This document shows positions 33,655-43,165 of a stretch of DNA of 62,892 nt, piece after piece (within the stretch, counting starts at the first letter, position 1; each line of letters starts with the position of its first letter). The notes under the pieces were generated by a model, which was given only the letters and a program-made list of their open reading frames with translations, made no database searches and had not been told where the DNA came from. The stretch covers positions 1-62,892 of the forward strand of contig NZ_JAIPUS010000016.1 of assembly GCF_020055675.1 (NCBI RefSeq), given 5' to 3'. The DNA comes from Marivita sp. (lineage in GTDB: Bacteria; Pseudomonadota; Alphaproteobacteria; Rhodobacterales; Rhodobacteraceae). A program made the translations under genes and the position numbers.

Positions 33655-34017
33655 TTACATGAAGCCCAGTTCGAGCCGGGCCTCGTCGGACATCATGTCC
33701 ATGCCCCAGGGCGGCTCCCAGGTGAGATCAACATCGACCTGCTTGACGCCGGGCAGCGGTTCGATCGCCTCGGCCACCCAACCGGGCATTTCGCCCGCCA
33801 CGGGGCATCCGGGGGCGGTGAGGGTCATGATCACGCTGACCTCGTTCTCGGGGCTGATCTCGATCGTGTAGATGAGGCCGAGGTCGTAGATGTTGACGGG
33901 GATCTCCGGATCGTAGACGGCGCGGCACGCATCCACCACCTGATCATACAGCGGATGATCGGTGCTTGAGGGGGCAATCAGCGGCGCGCCTTCGATTTTT
34001 GGGCTGGCATCGTTCAT
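33655..34017 (-). CDS. sufT: SUF system assembly protein, MIP18/DUF59 family (SufT-like)
   Basis: 120 residues from ATG 34017; GAAGGA upstream. The DUF59 motif DPEIPVNIYDLGLIY and the conserved cysteine in TLTAPGCPVAG are clear. SufT helps mature [4Fe-4S] proteins, especially under high demand for clusters. It is followed on the same strand by the A-type carrier, consistent with the downstream end of a suf operon, although sufBCDS are not in the window. Confidence 0.92.
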   Translation of the reverse strand: MNDASPKIEGAPLIAPSSTDHPLYDQVVDACRAVYDPEIPVNIYDLGLIYTIEISPENEVSVIMTLTAPGCPVAGEMPGWVAEAIEPLPGVKQVDVDLTWEPPWGMDMMSDEARLELGFM

Positions 34018-34102
34018 GTCGGTCCTTCCCGTCCGTTCCTGATGAAAGATATAGGGAATGCCGCCCCAGCGGTAAAGGGGGGCGATGTCGCGCGGGTCTG
34101 TT

Positions 34103-35515
34103 TCAGGAAGATTTGCGGGCCGATTTGCGGCGCGGCACGGGGGCCGGGCGGACCTTTTCCTCGATCCCGTCATAGAGCAGCCCGGCGATGTTCTTGCCGC
34201 TGGCGGTTTCGATCCCCTCAAGGCCGGGTGAAGAGTTGACTTCGAGCACCTTGGGTCCGGAATTGGAGCGCAGCAGATCGACACCGGCCAGCCCAAGACC
34301 GAATACGCGCGCGGAGCGGACAGCGGCGTCGCGCTCTTGCTTGCTGATGCGGACCTTTGTGGCGCTGCCGCCGCGATGCAGGTTGGAGCGGAAATCGCCA
34401 TCGGACCCGGTGCGTTTCATCGCGGCCACCACCTTGCCGCTGACGACGAGACAGCGGATGTCTTCGCCGGCCGCTTCCTTGACGAAATCCTGCACGAGAA
34501 AGTTGGCCTTGAGCCCGCGAAACGCGTCGATCACCGATTCGGCGGCTTTCTTGGTTTCGGCCATCACGACGCCCTTTCCTTGCGTGGATTCCAGAAGTTT
34601 GACGATCAATGGCGCGGTGCCGACAAGACCGATCAGATTGGAGGTGTCTTTCGGCGAGTTGGCAAAGGCCGTGGGCGGCATGCCGATGCCGTGCCGCGCC
34701 AGGATTTGATGTGCATGGAGCTTGTCGCGGCTGGAGGTGATGCCGCTGCTGCCATTGACGACATAGGTGCCAATGGATTCGAACTGGCGCACGATGGCGG
34801 TGCCGTAGGGCGTGATCGAGGCGCCGATCCTGGGAATGACGGCGTCGTAGCGCGGCAGCCGTTTGCCGTCGTAATAGACTTCCGGCGCCATCGCGTTGAT
34901 CGCCATGTAACAGCGGGTCGTGTCGATCACTTCGACCGCGTGACCACGCGCCTCGCCCTCTTCGACAAGGCGGCGGGTGGAGTAATTGTTTTCCCGGCTG
35001 AGAACGGCGATGCGCAGGGCGCGGTTGGGCGCAATCTTGCGCATCCGGGACGTGTGGTAGACGTCGTAGTCCAGCTCCGGCTGCTGGAAGCGTTCGCTGG
35101 GCAGGATGTTCAAATGGTCCCTGAGCGCCTGACGCCCCAGCAACATCCGGTTGGTCATGGTGCCACGGTCGGTCAGCGTGATCTCGATATCCCAGTCCTG
35201 GCCGGCAACGGACAGGCGCGAGGCGATGACATAGCGGCTTTCGGTCTCGCCGTTGGACGATGTGACCTCGCGGCGGTCGATGATCGGGGCGGAGCAGGGG
35301 ATGATCAGGTCGTCGCGCCCCGGGATCGGATGGACGGCGAACCGCACGCGCGGTTTGTTGGCCGACCCGAAGACTTCGATATCGGCGGCATGCAAGGCCG
35401 AGGTGCGCGCGCCGGTGTCGACCTTGGCGCGGATCGCCGGCAGGCCCAGGTCGGGCAGGCTGACCCATTCCTCCCAGCCGAATTTCAGGGACTGTGGCGG
35501 GGTGTCGTCGGTCAT
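34103..35515 (-). CDS. RimB-like aspartic protease domain fused to RimK-like ATP-grasp ligase
   Basis: 470 residues from ATG 35515, which has AAGGAGG eight bases upstream. Residues about 10-150 form a retropepsin-like 'ATP-dependent zinc protease' domain (RimB type) with [13 protein letters not shown]. Residues about 165-450 are a RimK-type ATP-grasp ligase: [12 protein letters not shown] start, [14 protein letters not shown] for ATP binding, and [14 protein letters not shown] for metal binding. In other bacteria RimK adds glutamates to ribosomal protein S6 and a separate RimB acts with it; here both are one chain. The upstream extension to 35941 overlaps tgt and is a shadow. Confidence 0.88.
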   Translation of the reverse strand: MTDDTPPQSLKFGWEEWVSLPDLGLPAIRAKVDTGARTSALHAADIEVFGSANKPRVRFAVHPIPGRDDLIIPCSAPIIDRREVTSSNGETESRYVIASRLSVAGQDWDIEITLTDRGTMTNRMLLGRQALRDHLNILPSERFQQPELDYDVYHTSRMRKIAPNRALRIAVLSRENNYSTRRLVEEGEARGHAVEVIDTTRCYMAINAMAPEVYYDGKRLPRYDAVIPRIGASITPYGTAIVRQFESIGTYVVNGSSGITSSRDKLHAHQILARHGIGMPPTAFANSPKDTSNLIGLVGTAPLIVKLLESTQGKGVVMAETKKAAESVIDAFRGLKANFLVQDFVKEAAGEDIRCLVVSGKVVAAMKRTGSDGDFRSNLHRGGSATKVRISKQERDAAVRSARVFGLGLAGVDLLRSNSGPKVLEVNSSPGLEGIETASGKNIAGLLYDGIEEKVRPAPVPRRKSARKSS

Positions 35516-35584
35516 GGGCGCGGCCTCCTTGGCAATTCTGCTGATTTGGCGCACAAGGGCGCGCTCTGCAAGCAAGGCGAGATC

Positions 35585-36718
35585 ATGACTGTTTCCTCTT
35601 CCTCTTTCACGCTGCACGCCACCGACGGCTTGGCACGCGCCGGAACCATTGAAACACCGCGCGGCGCGATCCGCACGCCGGCATTCATGCCCGTTGGGAC
35701 CGCTGCGACGGTCAAGGCGATGATGCCCGAAAGCGTGGCAGCCACAGGCGCCGACATTCTGCTGGGCAATACCTATCATCTCATGTTGCGTCCGACTGCG
35801 AAGCGGATCAACCGTCTTGGCGGGCTGCACCGCTTCATGAATTGGGACAAGCCGATCCTGACGGATTCCGGCGGCTTCCAGGTGATGAGCCTTTCGGACC
35901 TGCGCAAGCTGACGGAAACCGGCGTGACATTCAAATCGCACATAGACGGATCACGCCACGAGCTGACACCTGAGCGGTCGATGGAAATCCAGAAGTTGCT
36001 CGGATCGGACATCGTGATGTGTTTCGACGAATGCCCGGCGCTGCCCGCCGACCGGACCCGGATCGCGGAGTCGATGCGCCTGTCGATGCGATGGGCAGCC
36101 CGGTCGAAAGAGGCGTTCGGCGACCGGCCGGGGCATATGCTTTTCGGCATCCAGCAAGGTGGTTTGGAACAGGACCTGCGGGCGGAATCAGCGGCGGCGT
36201 TGCGCGATGTCGGATTCGACGGCTACGCGGTGGGCGGCCTGGCCGTGGGCGAAGGACAAGAGGCGATGTTCGGCTGTCTTGACTACGCGCCGGGCCAGTT
36301 GCCGCTGGACAAGCCGCGTTACCTGATGGGGGTGGGCAAGCCCGACGATATCGTCGGCGCGGTCAAGCGCGGCATCGACATGATGGATTGCGTGCTGCCT
36401 TCACGGTCGGGACGCACCGGGCAGGCCTGGACGCGGCGCGGGCAGGTGAACATCAAGAACGCCCGCCACCAGGACGACCCGAGGCCGCTGGACGAAGACT
36501 GCACATGCCCGGCCTGCCGGAATTATTCCCGTGCCTATCTGCATCACGTGTTCCGGGCGCAGGAGATGATATCGGGGATGCTGCTGACCTGGCACAACCT
36601 GCATTATTACCAAGAGCTGATGCAGGGGATGCGCGATGCGATTTCCGCCGGGCGGTTCGCAGCCTTCGAAGCGCAGTTTCACGCGCAGCGGGCCGAGGGC
36701 GATATTGCGCCGGTTTGA
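35585..36718 (+). CDS. tgt: queuine tRNA-ribosyltransferase
   Basis: 377 residues from ATG 35585. It exchanges guanine 34 of tRNAs with GUN anticodons for preQ1 on the way to queuosine. The catalytic aspartate region [10 protein letters not shown], the second aspartate in [12 protein letters not shown] and the zinc ligands [10 protein letters not shown] followed by HH are present. A frame extending upstream to 34337 is only open opposite the RimB-RimK gene. It is divergent from that fusion with a 69-base intergenic region and followed by a strong hairpin. Confidence 0.95.
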   Translation: MTVSSSSFTLHATDGLARAGTIETPRGAIRTPAFMPVGTAATVKAMMPESVAATGADILLGNTYHLMLRPTAKRINRLGGLHRFMNWDKPILTDSGGFQVMSLSDLRKLTETGVTFKSHIDGSRHELTPERSMEIQKLLGSDIVMCFDECPALPADRTRIAESMRLSMRWAARSKEAFGDRPGHMLFGIQQGGLEQDLRAESAAALRDVGFDGYAVGGLAVGEGQEAMFGCLDYAPGQLPLDKPRYLMGVGKPDDIVGAVKRGIDMMDCVLPSRSGRTGQAWTRRGQVNIKNARHQDDPRPLDEDCTCPACRNYSRAYLHHVFRAQEMISGMLLTWHNLHYYQELMQGMRDAISAGRFAAFEAQFHAQRAEGDIAPV

Positions 36719-36755
36719 CCGGGGTGATGCAGGTGCGTACCTGCGTCACCCCGGT
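36719..36755 (+). terminator. long hairpin after tgt
   Basis: CCGGGGTGA, GCAGGT, loop GCGT, ACCTGC, TCACCCCGG form a long near-perfect stem immediately after the tgt stop. No T tract follows, so it may slow RNA decay or end transcription with help. Confidence 0.5.
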
Positions 36756-36834
36756 GCCCAGCGGTTCACCATAGTGCAAATTGCCACCTTGCAGGCCCCG
36801 ACCAGCCCGATATGGTGCCACCAAACGGCGCAAG

Positions 36835-36863
36835 GTTGAAACATTCAGGGTCCCGCCCCACCT
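36835..36863 (+). promoter_or_regulatory. lon: candidate heat-shock (RpoH) promoter of lon
   Basis: GTTGAAA (36835-36841) and CCCCACCT (36856-36863), 14 bases apart, resemble the sigma-32 consensus CTTGAAA / CCCCATNT. It is about 80 bases before the lon start, and lon is a classical heat-shock gene. Confidence 0.55.
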
Positions 36864-36941
36864 TTATAGCCGAGACCGGAGATGGCCGGAGCTGCCGCCA
36901 AGCGGGGCCGGTGCCATCTTGCCAATGATAAGGATACGAGC

Positions 36942-39347
36942 ATGACAGACCCCCTGAACGCATCATACCCAGTGCTTCCACTGCGCGATATCGTTGTTTT
37001 CCCGCATATGATCGTGCCGCTGTTTGTCGGCCGCGACAAATCTGTGCGCGCGCTGGAAGAAGTGATGGCGGACGACAAGCAGATCCTGCTTGCCAGCCAG
37101 ATGGATCCGGCCGAGGACGATCCGCAGACCGACGGAATTTACCGGGCCGGGGTTCTGGCGAACGTGTTGCAGCTTCTCAAGTTGCCGGACGGCACCGTCA
37201 AGGTGCTGGTCGAGGGCCAGAGTCGCGTGCGCATTGTCGAATACCTCGAAAACGAGAACTTTTTCGAAGCGGCGGCAGAATACCTGACCGAGACGCCGGG
37301 CGATGAAGCGGCCACCGCGGCGCTTGTGCGCACCGTGGGCGAGGAATTCGAACGCTATGCCAAGGTGAAAAAGAACGTCCCCGACGAGGCCTTGGGCGCA
37401 GTGTCGGATGCCGACGCGCCGGCCAAGCTGGCCGATCTGGTGGCCGGGCATCTGGGCATCGAGGTGGAACAGAAGCAAGAGCTTCTGGAGACGCTGTCGG
37501 TAAGCGAACGGCTCGAGAAGGTCTATGGCCTGATGCAGGGCGAAATGAGCGTTCTGCAGGTCGAGAAGAAGATCAAGACCCGCGTCAAATCGCAAATGGA
37601 GCGCACGCAGCGCGAATATTACCTGAATGAGCAGATGAAGGCCATTCAGAAGGAATTGGGCGACGGCGAGGACGGCCAGAACGAAGTGGCCGAGCTGGAA
37701 GCGCGGATCAACGAGACCAAGCTGAGCAAGGAAGCCCGCGAGAAAGCCGAGGCAGAGCTCAAGAAGCTCAAGAACATGAGCCCGATGAGCGCCGAGGCGA
37801 CCGTGGTGCGAAACTATCTCGACTGGATGCTGTCGATCCCGTGGGGCACCAAGTCCCGCGTGAAGAAGGATCTGAGCCGCGCCGAGCGTATCCTCGACGA
37901 GGATCACTACAGCCTTGAAAAGGTCAAGGAACGGATCGTCGAATACCTCGCGGTGCAGCAGCGCAGCAAAAAGCTGAAAGGCCCGATCATGTGCCTTGTC
38001 GGCCCTCCGGGCGTGGGCAAGACCAGCCTGGGCAAATCGGTCGCCAAGGCCACGGGACGCGAATTCATCCGCATTTCCCTGGGCGGCGTGCGCGACGAAT
38101 CCGAGATTCGCGGCCACCGCCGGACCTATATCGGCTCCATGCCGGGCAAGATCATCCAGGCGCTGAAAAAGGCGAAAACGACGAATCCGCTTATCCTGCT
38201 CGACGAAATCGACAAGATGGGCCAGGATTTCCGGGGCGACCCGGCGTCGGCGATGCTCGAGGTGCTGGACCCCGAACAGAACGGGACATTCGTGGATCAC
38301 TATCTCGAAGTGGAATACGACCTGTCGAACGTGATGTTCCTGACCACGGCGAACTCCTACAACATGCCGGGGCCGCTTCTGGACCGGATGGAGGTCATCC
38401 CGCTGGCCGGCTATACCGAGGACGAAAAGGCCGAGATCGCCAAACGGCACCTGATTTCCAAGCAGGTCAAGAATCACGGCCTCAAGAAGGGCGAGTTCGA
38501 ACTGACGGACGAGGCGCTGACGGACATGATCCGCTATTACACCCGCGAAGCCGGGGTGCGGAACCTGGAGCGTGAAATCTCCAAGGTCTCGCGCAAGGCG
38601 GTGACGCAGATCATCAAGAAGCAGGAGGACACGGTGAGTGTCACACCTGACAACCTGTCCGATTACCTCGGGGTTCGGAAGCACCGCTACGGGCTGGCCG
38701 AAGAGGAGAACCAGGTCGGTGTCGTGACCGGGCTGGCCTATACCTCGGTGGGGGGGGATCTGCTTCACATCGAGGCGCTCCAGCTGCCGGGCAAGGGCCG
38801 GATGAAAACCACCGGGACGCTGGGCGACGTGATGAAGGAATCGATCGACGCGGCCTCCAGCTATGTGCGGTCGATCAGCCCGACCATCGGTGTGAAGCCG
38901 ACGAAGTTCGACAAGATGGATATTCACGTCCACGTGCCCGATGGCGCAACGCCAAAGGATGGCCCCTCGGCCGGCCTTGCGATGGTGACCTCCATCGTAT
39001 CGGTGCTGTCGGGTCTCCCCGTGCGGCGCGATATCGCCATGACGGGCGAGGTTTCCTTGCGCGGAAATTCGATGCCCATCGGCGGCCTCAAGGAAAAGCT
39101 TCTCGCGGCCTTGCGAGGCGGTATCAAGACGGTGCTGATCCCCAAGGAAAACGAGAAAGACCTGGTGGAATTGCCGGACAACGTGAAGGACGGGCTTGAG
39201 ATCATCCCCGTGGAACACGTGTCGGAGGTACTCGAGCTGGCGCTGGTCGGAGACCTTGAACCCATCGAGTGGGACGAGGAGGCCGAAGAGGCGGCAGCGC
39301 AGGCGCTGTCCAAGGATCAGGGCGGGACCTCTGCCATCGCGCACTGA
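36942..39347 (+). CDS. lon: ATP-dependent endopeptidase La (Lon)
   Basis: 801 residues. A cytoplasmic AAA+ protease that degrades misfolded and regulatory proteins. The N-terminal substrate-binding domain begins [13 protein letters not shown]; Walker A is [13 protein letters not shown], Walker B is LLDEIDKMG; the catalytic Ser lies in [11 protein letters not shown] and Lys in [14 protein letters not shown] 36942 with AAGGA eight bases upstream is chosen over an upstream ATG at 36882. An RpoH-type promoter lies before it and a strong terminator after. The 803-residue antisense frame is a shadow. Confidence 0.97.
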   Translation: MTDPLNASYPVLPLRDIVVFPHMIVPLFVGRDKSVRALEEVMADDKQILLASQMDPAEDDPQTDGIYRAGVLANVLQLLKLPDGTVKVLVEGQSRVRIVEYLENENFFEAAAEYLTETPGDEAATAALVRTVGEEFERYAKVKKNVPDEALGAVSDADAPAKLADLVAGHLGIEVEQKQELLETLSVSERLEKVYGLMQGEMSVLQVEKKIKTRVKSQMERTQREYYLNEQMKAIQKELGDGEDGQNEVAELEARINETKLSKEAREKAEAELKKLKNMSPMSAEATVVRNYLDWMLSIPWGTKSRVKKDLSRAERILDEDHYSLEKVKERIVEYLAVQQRSKKLKGPIMCLVGPPGVGKTSLGKSVAKATGREFIRISLGGVRDESEIRGHRRTYIGSMPGKIIQALKKAKTTNPLILLDEIDKMGQDFRGDPASAMLEVLDPEQNGTFVDHYLEVEYDLSNVMFLTTANSYNMPGPLLDRMEVIPLAGYTEDEKAEIAKRHLISKQVKNHGLKKGEFELTDEALTDMIRYYTREAGVRNLEREISKVSRKAVTQIIKKQEDTVSVTPDNLSDYLGVRKHRYGLAEEENQVGVVTGLAYTSVGGDLLHIEALQLPGKGRMKTTGTLGDVMKESIDAASSYVRSISPTIGVKPTKFDKMDIHVHVPDGATPKDGPSAGLAMVTSIVSVLSGLPVRRDIAMTGEVSLRGNSMPIGGLKEKLLAALRGGIKTVLIPKENEKDLVELPDNVKDGLEIIPVEHVSEVLELALVGDLEPIEWDEEAEEAAAQALSKDQGGTSAIAH

Positions 39348-39372
39348 CCCACGCGCTTTGAAACAACGATAC

Positions 39373-39400
39373 ACGCCGCCCCGACCGGGGCGGCGTTTTT
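39373..39400 (+). terminator. intrinsic terminator of lon
   Basis: ACGCCGCCCC, loop GA, CCGGGGCGGCGT then TTTT: a very stable GC hairpin and T tract 25 bases after the lon stop. Confidence 0.85.
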
Positions 39401-39538
39401 CGATCCGGTGGCGTATTTTTCAAACAGCTCCCGTATTTTGTATGCCAAGGCATCCGAAATACTGGATCATGGAACAATCCCTGTTACTGTCGAGGCGATT
39501 TCGCCAATAAACGACAAAACAGACAGAGGATGACCACC

Positions 39539-39940
39539 ATGGCGACGAGCAGCAAAACCACCACGACAGCATCGACGCGCACCAGCGCCGCGTCAAAAAC
39601 GGCCAAAGAGGCTGCGGCGCAGGCGCCGGAGCCCGAAGTGGTGGTAAACGAAACACCGACGATCACCGCGCCCGAGTTGAAGAAGAAAGAGCTGATCGAC
39701 ACCGTGGTCGCGCGAAGCGGGATCAAGAAACGCGACGCGAAGCCTGTGGTCGAAGCGATGCTTGCCGTGCTGGGCGAGACCATCGCCGAAGGCCGCGAAT
39801 TGAACCTCGCGCCGATGGGCAAGCTCAAGATCACGCGGATGAAAAAGACAACCAAGGCCCATGTCATCACCACCCGCCTGCGGCGCAATGAGAACCATCA
39901 GGCGGACGCCGCAGACCCTCTTGCACAGGCCGCCGAGTAG
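39539..39940 (+). CDS. HU/IHF-family DNA-binding protein with extended N-terminus
   Basis: 133 residues from ATG 39539; the Shine-Dalgarno AGAGGA overlaps the first ATG at 39530, so the second ATG is favoured. After a Thr/Ala/Ser-rich N-terminal tail of about 35 residues, the HU-like core reads LKKKELIDTVVARSGIKKRDAKPVVEAM and continues with the APMGKLKITR strand. HU proteins bend and compact DNA. The core is shorter than HU in the DNA-binding arm. The tail resembles those added to alphaproteobacterial histone-like proteins. A 12-base palindrome, ATGCCAAGGCAT at 39442-39453, lies upstream. Confidence 0.85.
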   Translation: MATSSKTTTTASTRTSAASKTAKEAAAQAPEPEVVVNETPTITAPELKKKELIDTVVARSGIKKRDAKPVVEAMLAVLGETIAEGRELNLAPMGKLKITRMKKTTKAHVITTRLRRNENHQADAADPLAQAAE

Positions 39941-39959
39941 CGCTAAGAGGCGTGCCAAC

Positions 39960-40034
39960 GGGTGATTAGCTCAGTGGTAGAGCGCTTCGTTCACATCGAA
40001 GATGTCAGGAGTTCGAATCTCTTATCACCCACCA
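39960..40034 (+). tRNA. tRNA-Val (anticodon CAC)
   Basis: 75 bases with encoded CCA. Acceptor GGGTGAT pairs with ATCACCC, D arm TAGCTCAGTGGTAGAGC, anticodon arm CTTCG-TTCACAT-CGAAG gives CAC, T loop GTTCGAAT. Reads GUG codons. A terminator follows at once, separating it from the next tRNA-Val. Confidence 0.97.
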
Positions 40035-40044
40035 TGTGTTCAGG

Positions 40045-40073
40045 CACGCAGTCCCGACAGGGCTGCGTGTTTT
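40045..40073 (+). terminator. intrinsic terminator of tRNA-Val(CAC)
   Basis: CACGCAGTCC pairs with GGGCTGCGTG over ten positions (one wobble) and is followed by TTTTG. Placed 10 bases after the tRNA. Confidence 0.7.
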
Positions 40074-40152
40074 GCTTTCGACCTGTCGGTGGAACGCGCG
40101 GCACAAAAAGCACTTGCGCGTCTTGAGCGGCTTGGCTAAACGGCACGCCAGC

Positions 40153-40228
<76 letters not shown>

Positions 40229-40258
40229 TTCCCTTGATTCGAAACCGGAACTCGGTGG

Positions 40259-41104
40259 CTATATCGGCCCGTCGATATGGCTGGACAACCAGTCCTGAAC
40301 AGCATCGACACGCGTTCTGGCGACGGGCACGATGGTGTCATCATGCAGGCGCAGGGTCATTCGTCCGTTGCTGTGTTCGTGCGTCTTTACCTGGTGCCGG
40401 GCCACCCACCACGAGCGGTGAGGCTGAAGCCCGTCCTCGGGTTTCGTTTGCGCGACCAAGTCGCCCAACCGGGCACGGATGAGCTTGCGTGTATCGGACA
40501 GCGTCAGATGCACATGATGTTCGTGGGCCTTGATGTGGTGCAGGTCACGCAGATTGATCTTTTCACCCCCGACGACCAGATGGCGCTCGGCCTTGGCTTG
40601 CTCGATCTCATGCCGGACACCGGGCATGATGAATCTGTAAAAGACGGTCTCCATCCCCTGAACCGACAGGAAATAGAACATGAGCGAGAGCGTCCCCTGT
40701 GGATAGGTTCCGCTGCTCAAGACGCCGGCCACGCATTCGCAGAGCGACGCAACCGGGAACAGGGCAACCAGCCCGATCAGCGGTGTCGGCACCCGAAACC
40801 CGGCGAAAACCCGACTCACCGCAGCCGCCAACAGGAACCCGACATAATACAGTCCCAGGTAAAGCGCGAACGCCACTGGCCAGACGAACACGCTGAACCA
40901 GAGCGGGACGTAATCGCGTACGCCGGACGGATCGGCGGCGAAAATCGTCACGAGGCACAGCATCAGAAAAAGAACGGTGCGCTTGTGACACAGCACGCGG
41001 CTATAAATGGCAATGTCGAACGACATCCGCCCGCCGAGCAGATCCCAAAAGTTGATCCGGGTTTCCAACAACCGTTTCATACCCACACGCAATTTCTGTA
41101 CCAT
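40259..41104 (-). CDS. membrane-anchored LytTR-domain transcriptional regulator
   Basis: 281 residues. Residues about 40-175 contain four hydrophobic segments (for example VLFLMLCLVTIFAA and FALYLGLYYVGFLLAAAV), and the C-terminal 100 residues form a LytTR DNA-binding domain (GEKINLRDLHHIKAHEHHVHLTL ... HRSWWVARHQV is its core). Such one-component regulators sense signals in the membrane and bind short direct repeats. It lies alone between tRNA-Val and tRNA-Asp genes and appears less GC-rich than its neighbours, hinting at transfer. Direct repeats in its own promoter may be its site. Confidence 0.85.
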   Translation of the reverse strand: MVQKLRVGMKRLLETRINFWDLLGGRMSFDIAIYSRVLCHKRTVLFLMLCLVTIFAADPSGVRDYVPLWFSVFVWPVAFALYLGLYYVGFLLAAAVSRVFAGFRVPTPLIGLVALFPVASLCECVAGVLSSGTYPQGTLSLMFYFLSVQGMETVFYRFIMPGVRHEIEQAKAERHLVVGGEKINLRDLHHIKAHEHHVHLTLSDTRKLIRARLGDLVAQTKPEDGLQPHRSWWVARHQVKTHEHSNGRMTLRLHDDTIVPVARTRVDAVQDWLSSHIDGPI

Positions 41105-41112
41105 GTACCAAG

Positions 41113-41132
41113 TTGTCGAAAGTTATCGAAAG
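41113..41132 (+). promoter_or_regulatory. tandem 10-bp direct repeat upstream of the LytTR gene
   Basis: TTGTCGAAAG is followed directly by TTATCGAAAG, 9-28 bases ahead of the LytTR start. LytTR regulators usually bind direct repeats spaced by about one or two helical turns, so this is a candidate autoregulatory operator. Confidence 0.45.
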
Positions 41133-41424
41133 ATATCTGATTACATATCGGAATTTCTATGTGTCAAACTCGGAAGAAGATAGCAATAGATTGCTTTCGT
41201 CGCAGTCTGAGAGATCAAAGATGTCGCGTCGAGATCGAAATGAGGTGCATTCGCACAGTCGATCCTGATTGCCGGGTGATGCCGCTTTTGTGAAGCGATG
41301 CGCTGCGTCAGCCCAACCGGTCGGACGTACTTGATTTTTGCGTGAGAAAAGCCTGTGAAACCGCTTGACGGGGCAGGGCACTGACCATAGAACCCGCGTC
41401 ACGCCCAGATGCGGGCGGCAGTGA
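41133..41424. other. intergenic region upstream of the tRNA-Asp pair
   Basis: About 290 bases, AT-richer than average near 41140-41220. It probably holds the LytTR gene promoter and the tRNA-Asp promoter, but I see no clear motif or gene. An 81-residue frame here on the minus strand overlaps nothing recognisable. Confidence 0.4.
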
Positions 41425-41501
41425 GCGGTTGTAGCTCAGATGGTTAGAGTACCGGCCTGTCACGCCGGGGGTCGCGGGTTCGAGCCCCGTCAACCGCGCC
41501 A
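41425..41501 (+). tRNA. tRNA-Asp (anticodon GTC), copy 1
   Basis: 77 bases with encoded CCA; acceptor GCGGTTG/CAACCGC, anticodon arm CCGGC-CTGTCAC-GCCGG gives GTC, T arm GTTCGAGC. Identical to copy 2, 29 bases downstream. Confidence 0.98.
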
Positions 41502-41530
41502 CCACTGCCAATCGCATCAGCGTGAAATGC

Positions 41531-41607
41531 GCGGTTGTAGCTCAGATGGTTAGAGTACCGGCCTGTCACGCCGGGGGTCGCGGGTTCGAGCCCCGTCAAC
41601 CGCGCCA
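41531..41607 (+). tRNA. tRNA-Asp (anticodon GTC), copy 2
   Basis: 77 bases, identical to copy 1 in every position. No terminator lies between the copies, so they are likely cotranscribed and result from a recent tandem duplication or gene conversion. Confidence 0.98.
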
Positions 41608-41686
41608 TTTCCCTCCTTCAAAGGTTTGAAAACACAGTCCCCACGGGGAGCGCAATCCGCACGCGGGTTTGTGCGATGTGCGCCGG

Positions 41687-42547
41687 TCACTGCGATACGA
41701 GAAACCTGTGCAACGCCTCTGCGGTCGCCGTCGGCGATTGATCGGGAAAGAAATGTCCGCCATCGATTGCCGCGTGCTGCATGCTGTCCAGACGATCGGC
41801 CCATGTTGCGGGAAGGTCCAGCATCTGCGCCATTGCGCCGTCTTTGCCATAGAGTACGAACGCCGGGCAGGCGACGGTGCGGTGCAGGTCGTCGCGGTCA
41901 TGTTCCCAGTCGATTTCGATGGCCGCGCGGTAGTCGTGGCACATGGCGCGGATGCACTGCGGGTCGCGCCAGGCTGCGCGGTACGCGGCCAATAGATCGG
42001 GCTCGAAATCGTCAAGGCTGGCTTTGCCGAACCCGAGCAGGCAGCGTTCGAAATAGATATCCGGGTCGGAGCCGATCAGCATTTCGGGAAACGGCTCGGG
42101 CTGGGCCAGAAAGAACCAGTGGTAATAGGCCTTGGCGATGCCCGTTGTCATATGAGTCAGCAGGTGCTCTGTCGGCACGATGTCCATGACCGTCAGGCTC
42201 TGGACTGTTTCAGGATGGTCGAGCGCCATGCGGTGCGCGGTGCGCGCGCCGCGATCATGGCCCGCGACATGAAACTCCGCGTGACCGAGGGCGGCCATGA
42301 GGGACACCATGTCCCGCGCCATGTTGCGAAAGCTCAGCTCTTGCATGGTGGCAGGTTTGCTGCTGTCGCCGTAGCCGCGAAGGTCGGCGGTGATGACTGT
42401 AAAGGACCGGGACAGCGCGGGCAGCAGCGGGCGCCACATGGCGCGGGTCTGGGGAAAACCGTGCAACAGCAAAAGGGGCGGCCCGGTTCCGGTCCCCCCG
42501 TATGCGATCACTTGATTGTCTGTCGTAACGTGATGTTCAGTGGTCAT
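41687..42547 (-). CDS. alpha/beta hydrolase, haloacetate dehalogenase-like
   Basis: 286 residues. The nucleophile is Asp in GHDRGARTAHRMALD, the signature of fluoroacetate/haloacetate dehalogenases and soluble epoxide hydrolases. Further features of the dehalogenase pocket are the acid in VMDIVPT, His-Trp in YYHWFFLAQP and the catalytic His in GGHFFPDQ. HGFPQTRAMW forms the oxyanion region. Hydrolysis of halo- or fluoroacetate is likely by motif match, but epoxide hydrolase activity is not excluded. It is translationally coupled (ATGA) to the upstream membrane protein gene. Confidence 0.85.
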   Translation of the reverse strand: MTTEHHVTTDNQVIAYGGTGTGPPLLLLHGFPQTRAMWRPLLPALSRSFTVITADLRGYGDSSKPATMQELSFRNMARDMVSLMAALGHAEFHVAGHDRGARTAHRMALDHPETVQSLTVMDIVPTEHLLTHMTTGIAKAYYHWFFLAQPEPFPEMLIGSDPDIYFERCLLGFGKASLDDFEPDLLAAYRAAWRDPQCIRAMCHDYRAAIEIDWEHDRDDLHRTVACPAFVLYGKDGAMAQMLDLPATWADRLDSMQHAAIDGGHFFPDQSPTATAEALHRFLVSQ

Positions 42548-43101
42548 TTCGGCGACGAGGAGACCATCACGACACTGCCCCAGTCAATATCTGCGATCTC
42601 CGAGCCGCGTGTCCGCGCAAATGTCAGGATGTCGGCGGGGCCGTCGATGCCGACATAATCATAGCCGGCCTGAAGATGGCTCGGGTCGAGGCTGGTGAAG
42701 GCAAGCGCAGCCACCGCGCCGATCACGAGACCGCCGGAGTTCCAGCGTCCTGTGGCGCGGGGGGTCACGACCCGTACCAGGTTGGCCAGGTAGAAGATCA
42801 CAAGCCCGATGATCAGCAGGGAAACGCTGTTCGTGCCGTAGGAGATCAACTGCACGGGCCAGCCACTCTGGATCAACAGGGCTTCGACCATTTCGGGATC
42901 ATTGGCCGCAAAGAGCGCCAGAACCGCAAGACCGAACCCCAGCATCATCATGATGATCGGGCTTTGCGATCCGGTCTTCTCGGTCTCCCAGGGTTTGCGG
43001 TCATCACGGGCCTTGGCCGGCGTTGCTGCGAACTGCGGGTCCAGACGCTCCAGGCGGCGCATGAAATCGTTGCGATCTTGTTTCTTCACGGTCCGTGTCA
43101 T
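42544..43101 (-). CDS. hypothetical membrane protein
   Basis: 185 residues from ATG 43101. The N-terminal 50 residues are hydrophilic; three membrane segments follow: IIMMMLGFGLAVLALFAA, a second around SLLIIGLVIFYLANLV and a third around GLVIGAVAALAFTS. I do not recognise the family. The C-terminus (about 40 residues) is soluble. A CtrA-like box lies 65-79 bases upstream of its start, and its stop overlaps the hydrolase start, so the pair forms an operon with possible cell-cycle control. Confidence 0.75.
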   Translation of the reverse strand: MTRTVKKQDRNDFMRRLERLDPQFAATPAKARDDRKPWETEKTGSQSPIIMMMLGFGLAVLALFAANDPEMVEALLIQSGWPVQLISYGTNSVSLLIIGLVIFYLANLVRVVTPRATGRWNSGGLVIGAVAALAFTSLDPSHLQAGYDYVGIDGPADILTFARTRGSEIADIDWGSVVMVSSSPK

Positions 43102-43165
43102 GGGGTCTGTAATCCCCCGCAAATGTGGCCAGAATTGGAGAGGCGTGGGGCGCAACCGAGATTTG

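Noticed and set aside
34337-35584. Long 5' extension of tgt
   Set aside because: The extension lies opposite the RimB-RimK gene; TGT homology begins at the ATG at 35585.
36963-39374. 803-residue frame antisense to lon
   Set aside because: Open only because lon has GC-rich third positions; its translation is a His/Leu/Arg-rich shadow without motifs, and lon motifs on the plus strand are unmistakable.
41425-41607. Tandem tRNA-Asp genes as attachment sites of an integrated element
   Set aside because: The only repeats are the tRNAs themselves; there is no integrase and nothing but 29 bases lies between them.
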